5,136 bases of DNA. Source: Thermosulfurimonas sp. Lineage in GTDB: Bacteria > Desulfobacterota > Thermodesulfobacteria > Thermodesulfobacteriales > Thermodesulfobacteriaceae. How positions within the stretch are numbered: position 1 is the first letter of the stretch; every line of letters begins with the position of its first letter. Below, piece after piece: positions 1 through 4,033 of the stretch. Made by a program: the position numbers and the translations under genes. The notes under the pieces were generated by a model. It worked only from the letters and a program-made list of their open reading frames with translations. It searched no databases and was not told the DNA's origin. The stretch covers positions 1-5,136 of the forward strand of contig WFPH01000184.1 in assembly GCA_015487645.1 (NCBI GenBank). The letters are read 5' to 3'.

Positions 1-92
1 ATCGGCTACATCGCGCGGAGTAGATAAAGAGTCGGTTTAAGAGTTTTTAAAGCAATAGAAGCCCAGAGTCATCCATACCTCCCTCCCTAAGG
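1..92. other. Left-edge segment with no assignable gene
   Basis: All three + strand frames stop early here (TAA at 25-27, TAA at 37-39, TAG at 19-21), so at most the last few codons of a gene from outside the window could be present. A terminator follows at 93, which suits the 3' end of an upstream + strand transcription unit, but no protein can be identified. I saw no convincing promoter for the tRNAs downstream. Confidence 0.4.
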
Positions 93-129
93 GCCGGGTG
101 GACGCCCGGCTTTTTTCGTTTTGTTTTTT
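93..129 (+). terminator. Rho-independent terminator
   Basis: A perfect 6-bp GC stem (GCCGGG at 93-98, CCCGGC at 105-110) encloses a 6-nt loop and is followed by six T and then further T-rich sequence to 129. It should end + strand transcription arriving from the left. It sits only 11 nt before tRNA-Phe, leaving little room for a separate tRNA promoter. Confidence 0.85.
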
Positions 130-139
130 AAGATCGAGA

Positions 140-212
140 GGGCCGGTAGCTCAGAAGGTAGAGCGCGGGACCGAAAATCCCGGCGGCGGAGGTTCGACTC
201 CTCCCCGGCCCA
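140..212 (+). tRNA. tRNA-Phe (anticodon GAA), with atypical C33
   Basis: This 73-nt gene folds as a full cloverleaf. The acceptor stem GGGCCGG (140-146) pairs perfectly with CCGGCCC (205-211). The D stem is GCTC/GAGC (149-152, 161-164), the anticodon stem CGGGA/TCCCG (166-170, 178-182), and the T arm GGAGG-TTCGACT-CCTCC (188-204). The anticodon GAA is at 173-175, the discriminator is A212, and CCA is not encoded. Position 33, almost always U in tRNAs, is C (172), so the loop reads CCGAAAA. It is the first of three tRNAs in the putative element, 15 nt before the CAU tRNA, and probably shares a transcript with it. Decoding efficiency may be affected by C33, but that is inference. Confidence 0.9.
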
Positions 213-214
213 CT

Positions 215-220
215 GAGGAG
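215..220 (+). promoter_or_regulatory. Shine-Dalgarno site between two tRNA genes
   Basis: GAGGAG lies in the 15-nt spacer between the two tRNA genes, with a 6-nt gap to ATG at 227. Spacing and match are ideal for bacterial initiation. It is the main reason to start the small HTH gene at 227, even though that start overlaps the CAU tRNA. Confidence 0.55.
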
Positions 221-226
221 AAAGGC

Positions 227-499
227 ATGCGGGGTGGTGTAAAGGCAACACGCCGGTCTCATAAGCCGGGGAATCCGGGTTCGAGTCCCGGCCCCGCATC
301 CAAGTCCCGTTACACCCTGATCCCTCTCACTCAAGAGGCCCTTGACGATGCGGGCATCCCGCTCAGCGTGTGGACCCTGCGGGACTGGCGAAAGTACGGG
401 AGACACCCCGAGATCTTCGTCAAACTCGGAAGACGGGTGTTCTTAGTACTTGAGAAGTGGAACGCCCTGATCGAAAAGAAAATCAACTCAAGGAGGTAA
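227..499 (+). CDS. Small HTH / excisionase-like DNA-binding protein
   Basis: From ATG 227 the product is 90 aa. Residues about 29-85 look like a small phage DNA-binding domain: a helix-turn-helix-like stretch around SVWTLRDWRKYG (47-58), then a wing-like VKLGRRVFLVLEKWNALIEK, recalling the ending of MerR/Xis-type excisionase domains (hydrophobic-x-K-x-GRR-x-hydrophobic). Such proteins often act as recombination directionality factors or repressors, a role inferred here from the integrase in the same element. The start is uncertain. No ATG, GTG or TTG occurs in frame between the tRNA end and GTG 368, which would cut away the front of the domain. ATG 227 has a good SD (215-220) but makes residues 1-24 the translation of the CAU tRNA. 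The stop (497-499) abuts the AGGAGG of the next gene, implying translational coupling. Confidence 0.6.
   Translation: MRGGVKATRRSHKPGNPGSSPGPASKSRYTLIPLTQEALDDAGIPLSVWTLRDWRKYGRHPEIFVKLGRRVFLVLEKWNALIEKKINSRR
228..299 (+). tRNA. tRNA with CAT anticodon (Met, or Ile2 if modified)
   Basis: This is a 72-nt cloverleaf. The acceptor stem TGCGGGG/CCCCGCA (228-234, 292-298) pairs fully. The D stem is GTGT/ACAC (237-240, 248-251), the anticodon stem CCGGT/GCCGG (253-257, 265-269) with one G-U pair, and the T arm CCGGG-TTCGAGT-CCCGG (275-291). The anticodon CAT is at 260-262. The three consecutive G-C pairs and unpaired base 1 typical of bacterial initiator tRNA are absent, so it is elongator Met or a lysidine-modified Ile tRNA. 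U1-A72 and discriminator U73 (299) are unusual for either identity, since bacterial Met and Ile tRNAs normally carry A73. No CCA is encoded. The gene lies entirely within the plausible 5' part of the HTH ORF. Confidence 0.9.
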
Positions 500-502
500 A
501 AA

Positions 503-922
503 ATGCCCACCATCTTCAACGGAACCCCTCACAGTATTCTCATCTACGACGAGAAGGACGTTTACGAGGATGCCAAGACCCGAAAGCTCTATCTGAAAGA
601 TCCGAAGGCCCGCCCTTTACTGGAGATTCCTCCAGCCGGAGAGGTACTGAACGCCAGGATCGTCTACAGGAAGGCGGGTATTTTCGAGGGAATCCCCATC
701 TACGAGGCGGAACTACTGGGGGCCGATCCCATCCCTGAAGCGGACATCGTGGTGGTGTCCGCTCTCTTTGCCGCCGCTGCCAAGGAGTTCAATCTCTCCG
801 GCCTTGAGAGGCTCTACACCATCAGCCAGCCGGTGTATCGGGATCCGGGAAACCCCAGACCGGTGGCCAGACCGGTGGGATGTTTGGGGTTTAGCAGAGT
901 CATGGAAGTAAGCAGGGAATAG
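503..922 (+). CDS. Uncharacterised phage-type protein ('TPH' N-terminus)
   Basis: A 139-aa protein starting at ATG 503 behind a strong AGGAGG (491-496) that overlaps the end of the preceding gene. No signal peptide or membrane segment is evident. The layout resembles a family of function-unknown phage and bacterial proteins that open with a strand ending in (N-L)-TPH: here FNGTPHSILIY (5-15), then a PP-x-G segment (EIPPAGEV, 41-48), GIPIYEAELLG (63-73) and a hydrophobic DIVVVSALFAAAA (81-93). The family match is from memory of its pattern and was not searched; no biochemical role is known to me. A charged insert (residues 18-38) seems to separate the first strand from the PPxG motif. Residues 119-126 (RPVARPVG) are encoded by a perfect 12-bp tandem duplication. 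It stops 2 nt before the RuvC-like gene, so the two are probably one operon. Confidence 0.75.
   Translation: MPTIFNGTPHSILIYDEKDVYEDAKTRKLYLKDPKARPLLEIPPAGEVLNARIVYRKAGIFEGIPIYEAELLGADPIPEADIVVVSALFAAAAKEFNLSGLERLYTISQPVYRDPGNPRPVARPVGCLGFSRVMEVSRE
855..878 (+). repeat. Perfect 12-bp tandem duplication inside a gene
   Basis: CCAGACCGGTGG is present twice back to back (855-866, 867-878). Being a multiple of three it stays in frame and encodes the duplicated residues RPVA/RPVG near the C-terminus of the 139-aa protein. It looks like a recent slippage event. Confidence 0.85.
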
Positions 923-924
923 CA

Positions 925-1443
925 ATGCGTTTATTAGGGATAGACCCGGGACTCTCTAAGACATGCGGATGGGCCGTGGGGGAAAAGCGAGGAGATGGTC
1001 TCATCCTCCTTGACTACGCCGTGGAGGTCCCCTCAAGGATCGGACTGAGGGTCCTGGCCTCGAAGCTTTCTTCCATCGCCGAACGCTACGGTGTGGACCA
1101 TGTGTTAATTGAGGACTTCTTCTTCCTCGGCAAGAGGAAACAAAATCAAAACGGACACGCTCCGGAAGAGGACAAGAAGGACTTGGCCTCCCGTTATGTA
1201 GTGGAACGCATGCAGAGATTGATCGGGTATCTTGAAGGGTTCTTTTCAGCCCGGTACGTGCCGGTCAGGGTGGTCCATCCAGCGGTTTGGAAGAACCGAA
1301 TCAGACGGGCGAAAGGGGTCGAGTCCCCCGATGAGTTCCTGCTGAAACTTTATCCGGAACTTGAAGGGCTGCCGAAGGCCAAGAGGAAACACGTGCTCTC
1401 CGCAGTGGGGCTGATCATGGCGGAAATGGGGGTTCCTTTATGA
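925..1443 (+). CDS. RuvC-like Holliday junction resolvase (RNase H fold), one catalytic Asp replaced
   Basis: A 172-aa protein, the usual RuvC size. GIDPG at 5-9 holds the first metal-binding Asp (D7). VLIEDFFF (60-67) holds the second-strand Glu (E63). The C-terminal helix KRKHVLSAVGLIMAE (153-167) gives H156. Classical RuvC proteins end with D/H-x-x-D; here the pattern is H156-x-x-S159, so the final acidic ligand appears to be Ser. The fold assignment is firm, catalytic competence is not. A charged insert (about 69-88, GKRKQNQNG...EEDKK) follows the E63 strand. Phages often carry their own RuvC-type enzymes to resolve branched DNA during replication, recombination or packaging; that role is inferred. 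The start is ATG 925, 2 nt after the previous stop, with a weak AGGGA upstream. The stop overlaps the next start as ATGA. Confidence 0.85.
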   Translation: MRLLGIDPGLSKTCGWAVGEKRGDGLILLDYAVEVPSRIGLRVLASKLSSIAERYGVDHVLIEDFFFLGKRKQNQNGHAPEEDKKDLASRYVVERMQRLIGYLEGFFSARYVPVRVVHPAVWKNRIRRAKGVESPDEFLLKLYPELEGLPKAKRKHVLSAVGLIMAEMGVPL

Positions 1444-1772
1444 TTAAGCTCGATGCGGACTATTTAGAGAGAGTGAGAGCCGAGGAGAACGTCGCCGAGA
1501 GGAGACTTGCCGCAGCCGTGGTCTTGCAATGGGTCAAGGATCTTCAAGGGGGACGCGGGAATAGATGGGAGATACTCTCTTGGCCCGAAAGCGACGGGGC
1601 ACATTTCTGGGTGGAGAGAGTGCTCAAGTGGGATGTCCGTATCGTCCAAGACTTCCGTGATCGCTGGTTCCGTAAGAAATACGGTTACGAGTATCGTGAT
1701 CGTTTCAGACACTCAAAGTGGGCCCGTGGGAAGAGAAGAAAAATCCGTGCTCAAAAGATTCTCTTGAGGTAG
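1440..1772 (+). CDS. Hypothetical basic protein, unknown function
   Basis: A 110-aa product that I do not recognise. It starts at ATG 1440, overlapping the RuvC-like stop in ATGA, so it is very likely translationally coupled to that gene. The N-terminal half is a charged, probably helical segment (about 3-36). The middle is Trp-rich (W31, W43, W48, W57, W64, W76). The C-terminus is strongly basic and aromatic (87-110: DRFRHSKWARGKRRKIRAQKILLR pattern, with few acidic residues), which suggests nucleic-acid contact. No cysteine clusters, membrane segments or catalytic motifs are visible. Position in the operon suggests a role in element DNA metabolism or a small phage regulator, but this is context only. 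It ends 13 nt before tRNA-Gln. Confidence 0.75.
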   Translation: MIKLDADYLERVRAEENVAERRLAAAVVLQWVKDLQGGRGNRWEILSWPESDGAHFWVERVLKWDVRIVQDFRDRWFRKKYGYEYRDRFRHSKWARGKRRKIRAQKILLR

Positions 1773-1785
1773 GGATCAATAATGC

Positions 1786-1860
1786 TGGCGGGTCGTCTAA
1801 CGGGCAGGATGTCCGGTTTTGGGCCGGACGGTCGGGGTTCGAATCCTCGCCCGCCAGCCA
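1786..1860 (+). tRNA. tRNA-Gln (anticodon TTG), CCA encoded
   Basis: A 72-nt cloverleaf plus encoded CCA. The acceptor stem TGGCGGG/CCCGCCA (1786-1792, 1850-1856) pairs perfectly and has the U1-A72 pair typical of bacterial tRNA-Gln, with discriminator G (1857). The D stem is GTCT/GGAT (1795-1798, 1807-1810), the anticodon stem TCCGG/CCGGA (1812-1816, 1824-1828), and the anticodon TTG is at 1819-1821 in a TTTTGGG loop. The T arm is CGGGG-TTCGAAT-CCTCG (1833-1849) with a short 4-nt variable loop, as in Glu/Gln tRNAs. Unlike the two tRNAs at the left, this one encodes CCA (1858-1860). It sits between two protein genes on the same strand and is probably cut out of the operon transcript. Confidence 0.95.
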
Positions 1861-1870
1861 GCCTCCGAAA

Positions 1871-2512
1871 ATGAAAATGCCTGTCATGCTCGATCTCTTT
1901 TCTGGGCTGGGGGGCGCATCCGAAGCCATGCGAGAAAGGGGATGGGAAGTCTACACCGTAGACATCGATCCGCGCTTTCATCCGGATCTCTTGTGCGATG
2001 TCCGGGATTTCCTTAAGTTGTGGCCAAAAACAAAGAATGTGGACCTGATCTGGGCTTCCCCTCCGTGTGACGAATTCTCAAAAAGTGAAAAACCCTGGTT
2101 CGATCAGGATAGACCCTCAATTGAGGCCCTGGCCCTTGTCTGGGAGACCATCAAAATCGTAAGGGAACTTAACCCTCGGTTCTGGATACTTGAAAATGTC
2201 CGTGGGGCACAGAAATGGCTCGGGAAGGCTCCATGCCGCATAGGTCCTTTCTACCTCTGGGGTTGGTTTCCTTTTGATGAATTGAAACAAATGATAGGAA
2301 ATGAGCGCGTCTTCTTCGGAAAAACGCAACTCTGGCCTCATCCAGATCGGAAGGCTCTTCGTGCGAAGATCCCATACGGAATTTCTCTGGCCGTAGCGCT
2401 TGCAGTGGAACGGCATCTCTGCATTGACGAAAACTTCATTAAGATCAGAAGCCCTTTTCAAAGGGAATTACCCTTTGTTTCCAACACCGAGTGTGTAGTA
2501 GAAGCCGGCTAA
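1871..2512 (+). CDS. Compact C5-cytosine DNA methyltransferase
   Basis: A 213-aa product that transfers a methyl group from SAM to C5 of cytosine in DNA. Motif I is LDLFSGLGGASEA (7-19), followed by a motif II acidic end (VDIDP, 30-34). Motif IV is ASPPCDEFS (62-70) with catalytic C66, and motif VI is ENV (108-110). A C-terminal AKIPYGISLAVALAVE (165-180) matches the closing motif IX/X helix of small phage enzymes. At about 210 aa it is much shorter than typical Dcm-type enzymes (over 300 aa), with little room for a target-recognition domain between motifs VI and X. No restriction endonuclease is adjacent, so self-protection against host restriction or an epigenetic role is more likely than a restriction-modification pair. 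Start ATG 1871 or 1877; neither has an SD, and frames further upstream run through tRNA-Gln. The stop shares bases with the convergent integrase stop. Confidence 0.88.
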   Translation: MKMPVMLDLFSGLGGASEAMRERGWEVYTVDIDPRFHPDLLCDVRDFLKLWPKTKNVDLIWASPPCDEFSKSEKPWFDQDRPSIEALALVWETIKIVRELNPRFWILENVRGAQKWLGKAPCRIGPFYLWGWFPFDELKQMIGNERVFFGKTQLWPHPDRKALRAKIPYGISLAVALAVERHLCIDENFIKIRSPFQRELPFVSNTECVVEAG

Positions 2513-3663
2513 TTTTCCGTATCCCCCTTAAAAGAAAAGACCTCCCGCCACACCTTTTCCGCCGCCTTTCTTCTCACATCGGGAAGAAGGTGGGCGTAGC
2601 GTTCGGTCATCTGAATCGTCTTGTGACGGGCAAGCTCCTTGATCACGTGTAGCGGTACCCCGGCCAGGGCCAGCCAAGAACAGAAGGTATGCCTCAGCGT
2701 GTGGAACACCACCTTCTCCCTAGGATCGGTTACCCCTTCATTAAATTTGAGGTCCCGTACGATGTTCTCCCACACGTCCGGCACCTCCTTGAAAGGCCTC
2801 CCATCCGGCTTGGTGAAGACATGCTCATGGGGCTTCTTCCCCTTGATCAAGGGCAACAGGACATCCTTGACCTGATCCGGAACGTAGACTACGCCGTTTT
2901 CCCCCGACTTGGCGTCACGGACATGGATCACGCCTTCCTTGAGGTCAAGGTCTTGGACTTTGAGGCGGAAGATCTCCCCGGCCCGCATGCCGGTCGTGAG
3001 AGCAAGAAGGACCATGGGATAGATCAGATTGCGGGGAGAGTTCCGCTTGCGGCATTCGACAAGGAGCTTACGTGCCTCCTCGGGGGTGAGAAAACGGACC
3101 CGACGGTTGTCAAAACGAGGGACCCGTACGCCCGAGGCGGGATTGTTTCCTACGAGGAAACCCCATTTACGGGAACGGTTCAGCGCCGCCCGAACCAGGG
3201 CTATCACCTGTTGTGCGGTCCTGGGAGTGCGCCCGGCCTGAAGGATCTCCGTCTTGAGCTTCTCCACATCAAGCGAAGAAATTTCGGAGAGCTTTTTGCT
3301 TCCCAGAGCAGGCAGTATCCACTTGCGGAAGTATCCCTCCGTCTTCTTGAAAGACTTGATCTGAGTCTCCGCCCAAGGGAAATAGTGTCTCTCACAGAAC
3401 TCTGCGAAGGTGAGGTGGGGTTCCCTGACCGAGGGCCCCGAGGAGTGATGTTCCTCTATGAGTTCGTTCTTAAGCCGGGCCTCAAGCTCTCTCGCCTGAG
3501 AGAGGGAATACACTGTTGCGGACTTGCGTCTTCTCCGATAGCAGACCTGGACCACGTAAGTGCGCTGTCCGTTTCGGGGCTGCTTTGAACCGCATCGGGT
3601 ACAGGAATCGTGGTCGAGCGAGATCAAGGTGCGGCATTTCGGGCATCTCCAGAGGATAGGCAT
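2509..3663 (-). CDS. Tyrosine recombinase (integrase) with N-terminal zinc ribbon
   Basis: A 384-aa phage-type integrase that would catalyse site-specific integration and excision. Domains in order: a zinc-ribbon-like module CPKC...CTRC (C7, C10, C21, C24); a short basic strand region (about 33-50) resembling an arm-binding domain; a SAM-like core-binding domain (about 85-172, including LTFAEFCERHYF and the ALNRSRKWGFLVGNNPA stretch); and the catalytic domain. Catalytic residues are all visible: R227 (TGMRAGE), K252 (DAKSGENG), H321 and R324 (HTLRHTF), H347 (LARHKT) and nucleophile Y356 (TERYAHL). The start ATG at 3661-3663 is chosen for its GGAGGT; an in-frame start further upstream would add 22 residues through the repeat-bearing leader. 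The gene points away from tRNA-Leu, the likely attachment gene, and converges on the methyltransferase with overlapping stops in CTAA (2509-2512). Confidence 0.95.
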   Translation of the reverse strand: MPILWRCPKCRTLISLDHDSCTRCGSKQPRNGQRTYVVQVCYRRRRKSATVYSLSQARELEARLKNELIEEHHSSGPSVREPHLTFAEFCERHYFPWAETQIKSFKKTEGYFRKWILPALGSKKLSEISSLDVEKLKTEILQAGRTPRTAQQVIALVRAALNRSRKWGFLVGNNPASGVRVPRFDNRRVRFLTPEEARKLLVECRKRNSPRNLIYPMVLLALTTGMRAGEIFRLKVQDLDLKEGVIHVRDAKSGENGVVYVPDQVKDVLLPLIKGKKPHEHVFTKPDGRPFKEVPDVWENIVRDLKFNEGVTDPREKVVFHTLRHTFCSWLALAGVPLHVIKELARHKTIQMTERYAHLLPDVRRKAAEKVWREVFSFKGDTEN

Positions 3664-3668
3664 CGTCC

Positions 3669-3674
3669 ACCTCC
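3669..3674 (-). promoter_or_regulatory. Ribosome binding site fixing the integrase start
   Basis: On the minus strand GGAGGT lies 5 nt before ATG (3661-3663). It supports the 384-aa start immediately ahead of the zinc-ribbon motif over the longer in-frame alternative starting at 3729. Confidence 0.85.
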
Positions 3675-3704
3675 CGATCCCCTTTTTGGATAGTAAAAGC
3701 AGGC

Positions 3705-3772
3705 GGATGTAACCCCCTGAAACTCGCAAATACGAAAGATCCGACGGGGTTGCGGATGTAAATGGGATGTAA
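3705..3772. repeat. Three copies of GGATGTAA
   Basis: GGATGTAA occurs at 3705-3712, 3754-3761 and 3765-3772 in the same orientation (TTACATCC on the integrase strand). Copies one and two extend to GCGGATGTAA. Copies two and three are offset by 11 bp, about one helical turn, and copies one and two by 49 bp. They lie 42-109 bp upstream of the integrase start, in a position suiting integrase arm-type sites or a repressor/excisionase operator. Function is inferred. Confidence 0.6.
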
Positions 3773-3791
3773 ATTTCCCCACTCGGAGCCC

Positions 3792-3829
3792 CTCAAAGAC
3801 ACTAAATGGCACTCAAAAACACCAAACGG
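3792..3829. repeat. Tandem imperfect 18-bp direct repeat, 20-bp period
   Basis: CTCAAAGACACTAAATGG (3792-3809) and CTCAAAAACACCAAACGG (3812-3829) match at 15 of 18 positions and are offset by exactly 20 bp, close to two helical turns. They lie about 70 bp from the tRNA-Leu 3' end. Paired direct repeats near an attachment site are typical of arm-type integrase or excisionase binding sites; that role is inferred here. Confidence 0.65.
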
Positions 3830-3897
3830 TTTTCGGTTCATGATCGGGCGAAAACTTTTATCGTTTAAGGGGAAGCGGGAGGGATGTTTGATTTTCC

Positions 3898-3929
3898 TGG
3901 TGCCCGGGGCCGGACTCGAACCGGCACGG
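3898..3929. other. Candidate attachment site in tRNA-Leu 3' half
   Basis: Tyrosine integrases commonly recombine within the T arm and 3' end of tRNA genes and leave the integrase gene just inside the junction. That geometry holds here. The core extent cannot be measured because the second copy is not in this window; the limits given simply cover the T arm, acceptor 3' strand and CCA. Confidence 0.4.
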
Positions 3930-3986
3930 GGTGGGAACCCCAGAGGATTTTAAGTCCCCAGCGTCTACCTGTTCCGCCACCCGGGC
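3898..3986 (-). tRNA. tRNA-Leu (anticodon TAA), CCA encoded
   Basis: An 86-nt class II tRNA plus encoded CCA (complement of 3898-3900). On the minus strand the acceptor GCCCGGG (3986-3980) pairs with CCCGGGC (3908-3902), with discriminator A at 3901. The anticodon stem GGGGA/TCCTC flanks loop CTTAAAA, with anticodon TAA at complement 3952-3950. A long variable arm (CTGGGGTTCCCACCCCGT region), as in Leu tRNAs, precedes the T arm GCCGG-TTCGAGT-CCGGC. The gene is intact and has its own TATAAT box upstream. Its 3' end faces the integrase, so this is the probable host integration target, with the tRNA restored by element-borne sequence. Confidence 0.96.
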
Positions 3987-4001
3987 GTATACAGCGTTTA
4001 A

Positions 4002-4030
4002 ATTATAGCACCACCCCTCTTGCGGGAAAA
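4002..4030 (-). promoter_or_regulatory. Promoter of tRNA-Leu
   Basis: On the minus strand a perfect TATAAT (complement of 4002-4007) lies 15 nt before the mature tRNA 5' end. A weak -35-like TTTTCC (complement of 4025-4030) is 17 bp upstream, next to the stop of the radical SAM gene. Sigma-70-type; the -10 is convincing, the -35 is not. Confidence 0.7.
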
Positions 4031-4033
4031 TAC

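Larger units (their letters stand above)
3664..3897. other. Non-coding att-proximal region with repeats
   Basis: These 234 bp between the integrase start and the tRNA-Leu 3' end contain no convincing gene. Short frames here are the out-of-frame or upstream continuations of neighbours. The region holds two families of direct repeats (annotated separately), plus the integrase leader. By analogy with lambda-like att regions, this is where integrase arm-type sites, directionality-factor sites and the integrase promoter would be expected. A weak TACTAT (minus strand, near 3688-3693) could be an integrase -10, but it lacks a good -35. Confidence 0.6.

Noticed and set aside
129..134. TAAGAT as a -10 box for the tRNA genes
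   Set aside because: Only 4 of 6 bases match and there is no -35 at 16-18 bp, where the terminator stem sits; kept only as a question.
98..226. Extension of the HTH frame upstream to ATG 98
   Set aside because: It would begin in the terminator hairpin and translate tRNA-Phe; there is no SD, and it looks like chance openness.
275..298. Possible second att copy in the left tRNAs
   Set aside because: Similarity to the tRNA-Leu 3' end is limited to generic T-arm bases shared by all tRNAs.
1718..1870. Upstream extension of the methyltransferase through tRNA-Gln
   Set aside because: ATG 1718 lies inside another gene and the frame crosses a perfect tRNA; motif I begins only 7 residues after ATG 1871.
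2689..3588. Long + strand open frame (299 aa)
   Set aside because: It is the antisense shadow of the integrase, whose catalytic residues are all present on the minus strand; the + strand translation shows no recognisable domain.
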